Assembly: GCA_009760855.2 (NCBI GenBank) | Contig: WPIO01000295.1 | Location: 1-64,000 of the forward strand | DNA length: 64,000 nucleotides | Source of the DNA: Cristatella mucedo | Taxonomy: Eukaryota > Bryozoa > Phylactolaemata > Cristatellidae | Direction of reading: 5' to 3' | Part shown: piece by piece, positions 36,816 to 48,572 of the stretch | How positions within the stretch are numbered: the stretch's first letter is position 1 | Layout: every line of letters starts with the position of its first letter | Notes under the pieces: generated by a model | Told to the model about the DNA's origin: nothing | What the model saw: the letters and a program-made list of their open reading frames with translations, nothing else | Database searches by the model: none | Position numbers and translations under genes: made by a program

Positions 36816-37227
36816 AGCAAAAGTTTCCAGAAAGTCCAACTTTTTATCATTTTTGAAGATTCTGATTTTGTATGCATGCATGCAGCAGTTTTCGAGCAGA
36901 GAGATATTGTCAACGGGTGCTGGTTAGGGTTTCGAAACCTGTGCAATTTCAACATATTAGGCACTCTGAGATTCTTTTCTCAACAAAATCTCCGTGTATA
37001 ACGAGAAATGACAACTAAGTATAATTTGCGATGGCTAGAGAGCGATACGGAGCAACTCTAGATTACGAAATATGCTATACAACTATATTTAACCAAGGTA
37101 CTTATGTATCGGCAGCTACCATTTGGAGACTGCACAGACTGGAGCTCAGTGGCTTTTAAAGGTAGTATAACAGAACGGTAGAAAATGTTGCCAATAATCA
37201 TGGGCAATAGTTTGATCGTACAAACAC

Positions 37228-37233
37228 TTTATT
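37228..37233 (-). terminator. Poly(A) signal AATAAA of the small Gly-rich gene
   Basis: The minus strand reads AATAAA 178 nt past the stop codon at 37,411. This is a plausible 3' UTR length for a compact gene. Confidence 0.5.
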
Positions 37234-37410
37234 AGTTAATTGAATCTCCAATCCAGTCTCGAAGAGGTTTTCGTGCTCAGCCCGCCACTTCACTTCACTT
37301 CCGGCCCCAGATTTGGTCACTGTTGTCACTTCTTGTCGTCATTATTCAGATAACTTTTGTTATTGTTGTCTCCTCAGCTGTTTTTCTCTATCAGCCCATT
37401 TGCGACCGCC

Positions 37411-37708
37411 CTATCCGCGTCCACCACCTACTGCTCTGTTCCATCCACCACCGCTCGTACCACTGTTCCATCCACCACCGCCCGATCCACTATTCCATCC
37501 ACCACCACCGATCGATCCACCTCCTCCACTGTTCCATCTAACAGCGGCTGTGCTGGCTGTTAAAAAAGAAACGAGAAATGCGATGCCAAAGGTGCTACCC
37601 ACGCAAAATAGATAAATAAATGAGCTCAGCTTATGAGTAAAGCTATAAATTCCGACTTGGTTACCTGCAATCAATACCAACAAAGATCATGACGTGCATG
37701 AGCTTCAT
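37411..37708 (-). CDS. Candidate secreted Gly-rich WNSG-repeat peptide, 75 aa, two exons
   Basis: On the minus strand exon 1 is 37,708-37,665 (44 nt, MKLMHVMIFVGIDC plus two bases) with a GTAACC donor. Exon 2 is 37,594-37,411 after a TAG acceptor, giving a 69-bp intron. The join keeps frame and creates a hydrophobic N-terminus running through TFGIAFLVSFLTASTAA, a good signal peptide with a likely cleavage near the last Ala residues. The mature part is about 43 residues made of WNSGGGGSIGGGG, WNSGSGGGG, WNSGTSGGG and WNRAVGGGRG. A TATA box lies 73-81 bp upstream and AATAAA 178 bp downstream. Function is unknown: Gly-rich antimicrobial, adhesive or matrix peptides are possible. The opposite strand also has a signal-like, Thr/Ser-rich frame (37,357-37,563), the main alternative. 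Confidence 0.5.
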
Positions 37709-37780
37709 CGTTGGTTTTTTTGTGGTTGTGTGCAGCCAAACGTATAGGTTTTGAAATGTCTTTCTTGAGAGGTTCTCAGG

Positions 37781-37789
37781 CTATATAAA
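37781..37789 (-). promoter_or_regulatory. TATA box of the small Gly-rich gene
   Basis: The minus strand reads TTTATATAG, 73-81 bp before the ATG at 37,708. This would give a 5' leader of about 45 nt. Confidence 0.45.
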
Positions 37790-38270
37790 CAGTCAGAACC
37801 TGGGTATAATGAATGTTTCAGCAGCGTACAATGCTTTGAACCTATTCATCGTATTGCTTCTTACGCGAAATTCCAAAGAAGAGGTGATTCAACGGACAAT
37901 TACAAAGGGTACCACATACATTTTATGCGGATTTATCAGTCAGCGATGGTAACCTATGACCACCATCATCATCCCCGTCCCAGCATATGTGGCAAGTTCT
38001 ATGGTCGCCAATGAAATTTATTAACCAACAACCGGGGGACGGAGGAAGTGCTGATGCACTGAGGTTGCTGCATATGACAGTAAGGGCACATCCACAGGTT
38101 CAAATTCCGATATTTCCGCAACAAAGAATCTGAACTATGCATGAATACATAACTGCCATTGTCACCCCATATGTGAAGATGCCGTAAGGCGGAGGTTCCT
38201 TCCCTAGTATTACTAAATGAACCGATGATGTTAGTCGTTCAAATGTGCCTAAATTCGTCTAAATCAGAAG

Positions 38271-38665
38271 TCTTTGATAAATCCAATGGAGATCAGCTGC
38301 AGTTGTGTCTCCTCTGTAATCTAGCATTCCGGCCTCTGTAGTTGCAGTAATTTATCGGCTGTACTACACTTACCATATTGTCTGGAAGTTCATTACTCAG
38401 AAAACGAGTGACAGTCGCTTACTTTAATATAACTCTGCGGCCTTAAACTTTTTTATGTGCCAAACTCATGGCTTTTCAGTCAAAATTTTCACTGGAAACA
38501 TTTCTTTCTTCTTTGATGTACTACTGAAGTACTACTGTCTTCGTAGAAACTTTCTTGCAGGGTCAGGTAGCACTCATATTTGAGTTCCGTTGCGTTTCCG
38601 TAGCGAAGCTATTCGGTCATCTCGTCCTTTCTTTTGATAAGTTATAGGGATGCAGTGGAAATCAC
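38271..38665 (+). repeat. Duplicated segment, copy 1
   Basis: It aligns along about 390 bp with 45,113-45,515. Shared words include GGAGA-CAGCTGCAGTTGT, CATTCCGGC, ACTTACC-TA-TGTCTGGAAG, GTGACAGTC and CATTTCTTTCTT. No coding frame is conserved between the copies, so it is an old non-coding repeat or segmental duplicate. Confidence 0.7.
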
Positions 38666-39369
38666 AGCCATTGAGGCAATTATAATTTACTAATTTGTAA
38701 ATAGGTTTTTAGATATTCATTTATTATTAGATCTTGTACCTAACTACGAATCATTCAAGACTTGTTTGTAATTTCATTAGGTGTGTTAGAGCTCTCTTTA
38801 AATGTAGTGAGAATCATCCAAGCATACAATTTACTACGATAAGAAAAATCCAATTTTGGTCGAAGTCTCGCCTCGCTTATTAAGACATTTAGGAAAACCT
38901 AATCTCTTAAATGCAGTAATAAACTCTATTTTTATAAATTTAATTCTAGGTGCATGTAACTATATTCAAAGATACGTGTACGACTGTAAATACAAGCCTG
39001 CATCATTGATTGTGCTAGTCAAAAAGCCCACGTACTCTGTATGCCAACATGAATAAAAACGAATGTGCCAATTATCATCCTTTCCATTGACGTCAACGAT
39101 AGTATTCCTCGACCTGTGTAATCAGTGGTGGAATCAGCGAACATTAAACTAGACCCCAACATGGAGGAAATGAGGGAGGGTAGTGACTTAGGCCGAACCT
39201 TATATCAGGTTAGTGCAGGAGCTGGTGCAGAGGCTGTCTGATTGGAGACGGAGGAAGTGGGTTATATTGCATACCCTCTGTATCTTATCAACTTTTAGCA
39301 ATCTGATTCACGAAGTTAACGACTTCTGGAACTATAGACCACTTCAATTTAGTAAATACCTAACCGGTA

Positions 39370-40263
39370 ATGAGATCTTCTGTCGAATCAGCTCGGAATC
39401 TAGGTGTCATATTCCAAAGCGACCTCTCGTTAGACGACCATATCAGCTCCACAGTCAAATCCGCCTATTTTCAGCTTCATAACATTGCTAAAATTCGGTC
39501 TTGTTTAGATAAAAATACCACGTCCAAGTTAGTTCATGCATTCGTGACATCCCGTCTCGACTTCTGCAACTCACTGCTAACTGGCCTACCAGCATGTGCG
39601 ATCAGGCGATTGCAGCTTGTGCAGAACTCTGCAGCTAGGCTTGTCTGTCGTGAGCGTCGCAGTTGCCACATTACTCTACTTCTCGCCGACCTACACTGGC
39701 TACCAGTCAAGCAACGGATTGGCTTCAAGGTTTTGTCGCTCACTTTTAGGTCCCTTCATTCTATGGCTCCAGCCTATCTGTCAGATATACTACCCCATCA
39801 GGCCAAGCATCGTACCACCCGCTTTTCGGAATCCAACAGTCTAGAAATACCTCATACAAACCTTAAATCCTTTGGAGACCGTGCATTTAGTTCATATGCT
39901 CCCAAAGCCTGGAACTCCCTCCCGACCTGCGTCAGAACATCCCCTGACCTGACCACATTTAAAAGGAACCTAAAAAAACACACCTATTAGGACAGCATTT
40001 AGTGGGTCCCTGTGATTCGTCTTTGATGTGCTTATGCGTGCTGACACTGTGCATGCTGCCACTAACCACATTTGCATGCTGACCCTGTGCATGTCACCCC
40101 TAACCATATTATTCATTTTCGTTTGTTTTTCAAGCATGATTTTTTCTTACCATTCAATTGCATTTCACTTTACAGCAAATGTAATGCGCCTAGAGAGAGA
40201 GAGAGATTAATTCTCTGAGGGCGCTTTATCAAGTGAATTATTATTATTATTTATTATTATTAT
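39370..40263 (+). mobile_element. LINE 3' end with a 206-codon open C-terminal frame
   Basis: The best preserved C-terminal LINE region of the window. The frame 39,370-39,990 is open through LDDHISSTVKSAYFQLHNIA, RLDFCNSLLTGLPACAIRRL, LHWLPVKQRIGFKVLSLTFR and LKSFGDRAFSSYAPKAWNSL. The 3' UTR and (TTA)n tail follow. The 5' end is truncated within the RT domain. GAGAGAGAG expands the usual tail word. Confidence 0.9.
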
Positions 40264-40264
40264 C

Positions 40265-42330
40265 TCAGTTGAGGCAACTGGCAAAACATACTTTCATCTG
40301 TTAGAGCAGAAACTTCAACGAAACTTTAAAAGAATCAAAGTACACGATCATGTAGCATCTTTAGCTAGTTACATTTTAAATGAAGAAAACATTTGTTGAT
40401 AATTTCAGACCAGCCAAGCAATTATTTTTAGACCCAGTTTCCATATTTAGGCAATCAACTGTAATAAACCGGACTGACTGCTGAACTAACAGACCAGGCC
40501 CCAAAAGCATGATAATTCAGTTTTCCTGTCGTTTCTCCCTGAACTCGAATTGAATAGAAGGAAACATTTGGCTGGCACTTTATCTTAATGCCATCTGGAT
40601 TATTTGTTTTTCGTTGTTCGAAGGGCGGCATGGCAATTGATCTCAAAACGATCATAGAGCAGGGACTTTCTTTTAGACTTGGTGAAAGTAATTCGTTTAA
40701 ATATGTTTACCTTCTGCAAATAGTGTGCTGCCATTTCACCAGCAAGGAGCTTCGGGAACCTGCCCTTAGATATCTACGTGCATCCTCACATTTCAAACTG
40801 GATTCTTCGATCGTATTTAAAGCGGGCTCACTTTATTTAAGCTCTTTTTGTGGGGTTACGGTAAGTACATAACAGGGCCATACAGAAACGTATCTCGTCA
40901 TTCATAGCCACTGGGGTCAGTAGCCAGAGAAGATACGTTTGGTCACAGTAGCCTTAAATACTGACAAAAGCCATCAGTATTCCGTGCTTTCTCCTAAACT
41001 TATCGTGGCTATGTGACTTACAGAGAAGGTAACCTTATAGACAACTTGAACTAGTGTCTATCAAGTAGACTAGATAAGCCAGCATGTACAAGAAAAGCTA
41101 GCCTCTCCTATGCCGAAGTGACCGCTTCTGTCAAGGCAAAAGAGTAGTGAAGATAGCTAGGGTTTCTAACGTAAAAAAGGATAATACGTTAAAATCTACT
41201 TTCGTAAAATATGCAACTCCAAAAATGACTGATATATAGCTTAGTTGTAAAAGTAAGTAGGTGCTCGTATACTAATAATACAGCACGAGCCTATTTTCCA
41301 CTTTTACGTTAAATCCACAGAGCTCATGCAACTTCCGTGAGATGTCTCATGTTCTTTGCACACTGGACGCTCCCATTGGCTGCCTCACTCTGGCTAATGC
41401 CTCAGAAAAGCCAACGTGGCTAACCTTAATGAATGAAAAGACATCATTCGTACTCTGCCCAACTGACTTGCCAACGCCGTGATGATAAAAAGGATAGGCT
41501 CCTACTTCTTCATCAAGGTACTTAAAAGACAGCCGATGTGAACAAGAAGAAGATCTAGGCCCGCGACAATGACGTTGTTCAGTTTCAGATGGGCATATTT
41601 CAAGAACGACAGGTCAAAATGAGACATGTGACCCGAAATTACAGATTTTATCTTCTGCAACCCACATGCCAATCTTCAGTTGAATCTCTTTCGTCTGATC
41701 AATAATCGCCGTGTACAGAGCTTAGACGCTAGGTCCATCACCTGCAGTAAGATCAACGGTTTTCTAAAAGTCCTTGTAAAATTCCTGATGCGCTTCTCAT
41801 TCTGTTACAGGCATTACACAGACGCGTGACATGGCATGCAGAGTGGCTGCGGATGCTTTCCGGGCCACCCACGGTTGGATGGCTGCTTCGAAGACCATCT
41901 TCGGGTAGCATATACCAAAGTTCTAGGCTTTACTAAACTACATATTTGTAAAGTGCCTTTAACAAGGGCGGTCGCAATTATTTTCCAGCTCAATGAGATT
42001 CACGCAATTGTTGTTGTACACTATACCGTTATGGTAGTGCCCACTTGGTCAGGAAGGAACGCCGATTTCCTCCAGCTAGGGGCAAGGGTCGCAATAAGCT
42101 GCCTACTGTGGCGGCTTTGTAGGCCAACAGTCTGTCTGATGCTGTAAGTGCCCAGCTGGGGTCTATGGCCCAAGCCTCATGTGTGAACCTGTCAAAAGCC
42201 ATCGTAAGATTATGATTAAATGAAAAACTAGTATTTAAATTCATAGTTTACTGCTGTTTCAGTGGTTTAATTATCCGTATACCAACATTTTTTATCAATG
42301 GATGAGCATCTAAATATAATATTAGCTAAT
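40265..42330. other. No recognisable gene
   Basis: Frames up to about 100 codons occur but none shows a signal, domain or splice support. Sequence is of mixed composition without obvious repeats. Confidence 0.4.
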
Positions 42331-42337
42331 TTAACCT

Positions 42338-42480
42338 AATTTTGTATAGCAGCAGAAGAGTCGTATTGGCTGTCTACACCGCTTGCAGTTGACCATAAAG
42401 GATCTCCTACTGCATGATTCGAGCCCACGACCTCCGTCGTAAAGAGCAAGCACTTTACCTACATCACGGCTTCAAGCACC
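42338..42480 (-). repeat. tRNA-derived SINE, minus strand
   Basis: The reverse complement shows an A-box-like TGATGTAGGTAAAGTGC, a B-box-like GGGCTCGAATCATG, then GGAGATCCTTTATGG and CTTCTGCTGCTATAC, the layout of the other SINEs in this window. Confidence 0.75.
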
Positions 42481-42768
42481 CGTATGAAAGAGCTTGAACA
42501 ACGTTTACCTCAGCTAATGTGGCATCACTTATCATAGAATCGTGATTCTGTTGCTACGGTCACTGTGCCAAAAGATAAAAGTTAAACGTTACTGCCATCC
42601 ACTGCATACACTCAATTATGTACTCCAACCCTAAAGGAAAACGAAACCTAGCCATAGTTCATAAATACACAGAAACCCTAAATATTACAATTATAATCGT
42701 TGTTCCTAAAAAAAATATATATATATCCAGGACACTAATCTCTAAAATCTGCATTGCAAATCAGGATA

Positions 42769-43482
42769 CAGTGGTACCTCTTCTTACGAGTGTCGCGACT
42801 TACGAGTGTTTGGAGTTACGAGCTGTCTCTCGGCCGATTTTCTACTTTGAGTTGCGAGCTAAAATTCGGGTTACCCTACGACCCGGGCGTGACGCCAAGG
42901 GCAGGCCTGTTGGTTCGCTTCCAGACAGACTCGAGCCAGCCATCGTCGTGCTTCAACCCACAAGATCGCCAGACTCCAGTGTTAAATCCGACTACGGCAG
43001 GACCAGCTAAGTACGTACTCTATTTAGGTAATATCATTGAGTAAGAGTTCATCGCATAACTTATAACGATCGCTGCGTCCGCATACAAGCCCAGCCAATA
43101 AACTGAAAGCTTGGAAACCCTGGCGAAAGGGCGAAAGTCGGCAAAGAAGATTCAGATATTCATTTCAGCCTTTCTCCTCTAACTCTATTAGCATCTTCAA
43201 AACGTCTAATCTTTAAGTTACTCATGTACATTATGATTAATATAACCCGTTTATTTCGAGGCATTCTAATGTATTGTTTTTAATACAATATTCGTTGTAT
43301 TATAAGTACATTTTTTAATATAAAAATATGTGACAAGAATCGCAGTGTTTTGCGGAGGTGCGGAACGGTTTAATGGCATTTCAATTCATATCAACACGGA
43401 AAATGTTTATGACATTCGAGCAATTTAATATACGAGCTCTGGCACAGAACGAATTGAACTCGTAAAAGCCGAGGTACCACTG
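42769..43482. mobile_element. Tigger/pogo-like MITE, 714 bp
   Basis: Termini CAGTGGTACCTC and GAGGTACCACTG are perfect 12-bp inverted repeats. The similarity extends inward as diverged ACGAG/CTCGTAA words. TA flanks both sides (42,767-42,768 and 43,483-43,484). The termini match the style of pogo/Tigger Tc1-mariner elements. No transposase frame is left inside. Confidence 0.92.
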
Positions 43483-43484
43483 TA

Positions 43485-44115
43485 ATCAATACTTGCCTTT
43501 GAAACTCTAAATCCTAAGATCCAGTTTAGCAAAAACATAATATTTATATGCAAACGTTCACAATCCATATCCACTTACAAAATTGTAAAAATGATGTCAT
43601 TATTGCAATTGGCATAGTGCCAATAGCAAGATCCATGTCACCATTTATAGGTATGCATTGAAGAAGTCGCTAGTTTGCTACGTTAGCCACACTCCAGCAT
43701 GCGGGTGTTCCATACGCGGAACTCTTGGCTCTCGTGATGAACATCGTGATGAACATCGTGATATGAACATCAAACACAATTATGGTTAACGGGAAAACCT
43801 GCTACTCAATTCCTGTAACTCAATCGCAGGCCCTGGGATCGCTTCATCGACTAGAACTTTCACAAAATGCTGTTGCTACGTGGCTTACTCAGGTCCTTTT
43901 TTTATGTCTCCTTGAAACTTCAGATTAGTTCAAATAATATAGCAGTCAAGCCGTCTATACATTCTCTGGTATTTCACACATAGCTGCAATGCCTCTGGCA
44001 ACGCAACAACACTCCTCAAGGGCTTCAGGACTTTGATTCAGCCAATTGCTCTTGGTTGGCCCGGTTGTACGTTCTCCTAGTGTTTCCACTGCTACCTAGG
44101 CAAACAAAATCGGCT
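43485..44115. other. No recognisable gene
   Basis: A short local triplication of GTGATGAACATC-like words lies at about 43,735-43,772. Nothing else is evident. Confidence 0.45.
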
Positions 44116-44117
44116 CT

Positions 44118-45080
44118 GCCAGCATACGACCTGTTGAATCTGCATGAAATCTAGGTGTAACTATCCAAAGTGGTGTTTCGTTTTAATAATAATAATAATA
44201 ACAGTCTTTATAAAGCGCCCTCAGAGAACTCAATCTCTTTCTAGTGCAAGTTTCATTAGACGACCAAATCAGATTCACAGTCAAGTCTGCCCACTTTCAG
44301 CTACATAGCATTGCTAAAATTTGGGCTTCTTTAGACAGGAATACCACATCGAAGTTGGTCCACGCATTTGTGACGTCATATCTAGACATCGGTAACTCAC
44401 TGCTTTCCGGTCTACCGGCCTGTGCAATCAGGCGCCTACAGCCGGTGCAAAGATTTGCAGCTAGGCTTATCTGGCGTGAACGTCGCCATGGCCCATAACA
44501 CCACTTCTTGCTGACCTGCACTGGCTCCCAGTCAAGCAACGTATCGACGTCGAGGTTTCGCCACTCACTTTTAGGTCCCTTCATTATTTGGCTCCTGCCT
44601 GCCTATCAGATCTACCCCCTCCCCCCCCACCAGGCTAAGCATCGTATCACCCGCTTTTCGGAATCTAATTGTTTATCTATACCTTTTAAGAAACTCGAAA
44701 CCCGCCTTTGGAGACCGTTTATTTAGTCCGTATGGTCCCAAAACCTGGAGCTTACTCCCGACTTGTGCCAAGATACCTACTGACTCGACCCCATTCAAAA
44801 ATAAGCTAAAAAACGCATCTATTTATCATAGCATTAAGTAGGTCTATGTGATTTGTCCTTAATGTGCTTGTGCGTGCTGACATCGTTGATGCTGCCACTA
44901 ACCACACCTGCAGGCTGACCCTATGTGTGTCCCCCCTAACCATGTTATTCTTGTTGTTTATTGATCATGCTACCGCTAACCATTCGATCTTCCTTCCTTT
45001 GCAGCAGATGTAAAGTGCCTAGAACCAGACTGAGTTCTCTGAGAGTGCTTTATCAAAGGTCCTATAATTGTTGTTATGAA
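44118..45080 (+). mobile_element. LINE 3' end containing a tiny nested LINE tail
   Basis: The LINE C-terminal frame is diverged but clear (ATSKLVHAFVTS-like and LLSGLPACAIRRLQPVQ words), with 3' UTR and tail to 45,080. Near its 5' end it is interrupted by a segment of about 65 bp described separately. Confidence 0.85.
44185..44248 (-). mobile_element. Ultra-short LINE tail insertion
   Basis: On the minus strand this reads the LINE terminal hairpin-like words (AGAAAGAGATTGAGTTCTCT, then GAGGGCGCTTTATAAAG) followed by (TTATTA)n, and nothing more. GTTTCGTT stands before it and GTTTCATT after it, a candidate 8-bp target duplication with one mismatch, in the middle of a plus-strand LINE. Confidence 0.8.
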
Positions 45081-45112
45081 TGGGCTTCCTGCTCAGTGAT
45101 TTATCAAGTCTA

Positions 45113-45515
45113 GATCAAAGATCTTTGGAAAATCTAATGGAGAGCAGCTGCAGTTGTCTATTCTTTATAGTCTAGCACAAGCATTCCGGCATCTCTAGGT
45201 GCAGTAACTTTTTGGTTACAATGCACTTACCTTAGTGTCTGGAAGCTAATAACTCATTAACGGGTGACAGTCACTTACTTTGATATAAATCTGCTGAATT
45301 AGACGTTTATATTTGAAAAAAACCGATGGCATTGCAGTCAAAGTTTTCATTGGAAGCATTTCTTTCTTTTTTAATGTATACACCGAAGAACTGCTGCCTC
45401 ATTAGAAAGTTCATCGCAGAGTCCAGTAGCGATAATTTTAGGGCCATCGAAGACTAAGCAAATCGGGCATTTCGTTCTTTCTTTAGATACCTTATAAATA
45501 TGCCATGAAAACCTC
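45113..45515 (+). repeat. Duplicated segment, copy 2
   Basis: Counterpart of 38,271-38,665 with substitutions and small indels. In both places it lies near a LINE 3' end but outside it. Confidence 0.7.
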
Positions 45516-46737
45516 AGCCCACAAAGCATCTGCAGACTTTGCGTACTTAGCTGTTCCTGCCGTATTGAGACTTAATAGCAGAGTCTGGCGATCTTGTGCG
45601 TCCAAGCACACGATGACTCATTCGAATCGGTCTGGACGCGAACCACTAGGGCTGGGCTTGAAGCTACACCCGAGTCGTCGGGCAGCGTCTTACAGCAGAA
45701 CTTCTTTCACCGCCCTAGCCTTACAAGCCTGATTAACCGCACGCCGTTCCTCCCTCCACACTCTTGCTTGTGTCGCGCTGGCACACCCACTAGCACTCAT
45801 ATACATGAGAGCAATTCCGTTGCAACCGCTTAAAGTGAACGAGTGCAGCCCGGGGTGCTGGGCGGATGCTGCAGCATTCAAACAATGAAAATCGCAAAAA
45901 ACCGCAGGGTCACCTTCGTACCTTGCCGTCAGCACTGTCGCTCGCCTCTCGGCGGAATTTGCAGTTTCAGTTTCCAATGCTAACAACCGAGAGAACAAAT
46001 AACGCTTGTGCATCGCCTTCGATGTGCACTGATAACCACGCTCCGGCTTTGGACGATTTCCTTTCATTAGCCGAGACGAACAGCTAAAATTTCGTAATGC
46101 ATTTCCGAATGCTGTCATTCCCACCGCGGTCAGTAGATTTTGCTCAACGACAGAAGCGTAACCCAACAGGCTTTGTAGATGGCACGATTGCATTATACGG
46201 GTGAGTGTGTTGCCTGGTCTTTGTTCGCCATAGGAAGGATTGGCTACTTGTTTAGGCTTTACTACTGCTTTGGCCTTCACCCTAGGTGGCTAGTCCGTAG
46301 GAAGGCACATTGTCGCTGGAATCGTGCATTCGGGGACGCTGCTGTAACCACAATCTGCGCTATAACTGCAAGCGGAGGCACGTGAGCACGGCCAACGTTG
46401 CTACGCTGTCACACAGACACAGCAAGCGCTCGCGGCTTCAGATCCCACGCCCGTAGTAGTATCGCCTCTTGCCTTCCACCTGCTACGTGAAGCTTGTAAG
46501 TAGACACGATCTAGGCTTGTGCAAGTCCGGGTTGTGAGGCTACAGAACCACGCAAGATCTCATCGTGGCCGCTGGTTGTAGGACATTTCTTTTCCCCCCC
46601 CCCCAAGACGCCCCCCACCCCCGATATTTAATATCTAACAGACCCTAGGACATTTCCCCGCCCGAGACATTCCCCTCTCGAGGTAGAACATTATCCCCCT
46701 ATGTTGATGAATGTATAACTAAGAATACAGATATTTA

Positions 46738-47349
46738 CAGTCGTCCCTCGTTTATCGCGGTTAATCGGTTCCAGACTCTGCCGTGGTTTTTGAATTTCAA
46801 CGAAGTACGATTCTTTATTTATAAATCAAATATTTTCGTAACTAGAGCATGGAAAACCTGTTCATGCCACTCTAATTCGGCGTTAACGTTATTAGAACCC
46901 TCTGGACGTTAAATAACACCAATTTAGTATCCACTGCACGTATTACCCAATATATTAGACAATGTAGGGGATAATAAGACGAATTAGACTATACGAATAT
47001 CATACTATCAATTCTTTGCGTTTCATTAAACGCACGCAATTTTTACACACAACCACTAACTTTGCGTAATAGTGCAATTGGTTCGATGATGATGAAGAGG
47101 TGTACTGAGCGGTAAAAAGGAGCACGGTTACTGCTCTCAATGAGGCTGCACCTGACGTTGAAGGATTTGTGGGGGTGCTCGACTAAATAGACCAACAGCT
47201 CATACGTACAGTAATTTTAAGTGAGATGCAGCGGTGTGCAATTGACTCGGATAACCGAGCACCCGTAGTATCATTTTCACCATCTCGATTAACTTTTTAA
47301 TGAAGATATTTGAAAAACCGAGATAGAGTGAAGCTGTGAACGACGACTG
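46738..47349. mobile_element. Tigger/pogo-like MITE, 612 bp
   Basis: The left end CAGTCGTCCCTCGTTTATCG and the inverted right end CAGTCGTCGTTCACAGC match at the tips. TA flanks lie at 46,736-46,737 and 47,350-47,351. The left sequence with CGCGGTTAATCGGTTCCAGA is the widespread pogo/Tigger-type terminal style. No coding remains. Confidence 0.9.
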
Positions 47350-47439
47350 TATATAATATACATGATCAAATTATGCTCACGTTAAATTCAAATAAAACAA
47401 CTCAATATAGGCGGCGACTCAATAGCACGACCGACGGAG

Positions 47440-47660
47440 GCAGTACGGCCAGCGCGGCCAGCGCGGCGTCGGCGGCGGCGGCGTCGGTGGCGGCGTCGGT
47501 AGCGGCGGCGGTCGACGCGTGACGCCCGGTGCAGCAACCACTGCGGCGGCGGCGGCGGCGACGGTGAGCTTTGAACGGGCTGTATGCACCACGGTGCCGA
47601 TGTCAGTAGGGGCGGCGGCGGCTTCGGCGGCCGAGGATACTGCTACGCGCTCGCGGCTGC
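47440..47660. repeat. GGC-rich trinucleotide region
   Basis: Imperfect (GGCGGC/GTCGGC)n gives Ala- and Pro-rich frames on both strands. The 137-codon minus-strand frame across it is treated as a repeat artefact. Confidence 0.75.
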
Positions 47661-47921
47661 GGCCTGCCGAGAGTGTCTGCTGCTGACCTCCCGGGGCAGA
47701 ACTTTGACCTTGCAAATGGTGGTCTGCCGAAAAGCAGGTCCGCAGCGACCGCGTTTCTGATGACTTTAATGTGAGATTATGTAATTTATAATATACTATA
47801 ATAATACTTACTTTTACAAGATATGTTAACAAAACAATTTATATTGTGACATTTCCATAAGGGAGGGGAGAAAATCCCCTACCCCGGGGGGGAACGTCCT
47901 ACCCCAGTGCGGTGAATGCTC

Positions 47922-48572
47922 GATAATAATAACAATAATAATAATAATAATTCACTTGATAAAGCGCACTCAGAGAACTTAATCTCTCTCTAGGCGCTTT
48001 ACATTTGCTGCAAAGTGAAATTCAATTGAATGGTAAGTAAAATCATGCTTAAAAAACAAACAAAATGAATAATATGGTTAGGGGTGACATGCACAGGGTC
48101 AGCATGCGAATGTGGTTAGTGGCAGCATGCACAGTGTCAGCACGCATAAGCACATCAAGGACGAATCACAGGGACCCACTAAATGCTGTCCTAAATAGGT
48201 GTGTTTTTAGGTTCCTTTTAAATGTGGTCAGGTCGGGGGATGTTCTGACGCAGGTCGGCAAGAAGTGGAGTAATGTGGCAACTGCGACGCTCACGACAGA
48301 CAAGTCTAGCTGCCGAGTTTTGCACCAGCTGCAATCGCCTGATCGCACATGCTGGTAGGCCAGTAAGCAGTGAGTTGCAGAAGTCGAGACGGGATGTCGC
48401 GAATGCATGGACCAACTTAGATGTGGTATCTTTATCTAAACAAGCCCGAATTTTAGCAATGTCATGAAGCTGAAAATAGGCGGATTTGACTGTGGAGCTG
48501 ATATTGTCGTCTAACGAGAGGTCGCTTTGGAATATGACACCTCGATTTCGAGCTGATTCAACTGGAGATTTG
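47922..48572 (-). mobile_element. LINE 3' end with internal deletion
   Basis: The minus strand carries the 3' tail (47,922-48,000) and C-terminal LINE frame. Compared with the copy at 39,370, a stretch of roughly 200 bp between the CHITPLLADL and PTCVRTSPDLTTF segments is missing (junction near 48,260). The upstream edge meets the ACATTCC-type border at about 48,575. Confidence 0.85.

Noticed and set aside
43730-43780. CRISPR-like short repeats (GTGATGAACATC)
   Set aside because: Only three adjacent imperfect units without spacers: a local tandem duplication.
45690-46280. 196-codon minus-strand frame
   Set aside because: It begins with GTG, has no domain, membrane or repeat features, and an overlapping frame on the other strand is equally open, so it is probably chance in G/C-richer DNA.
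47419-47832. 137-codon Ala/Pro-rich minus-strand frame
   Set aside because: Low-complexity GGC repeat, with no support beyond being open.
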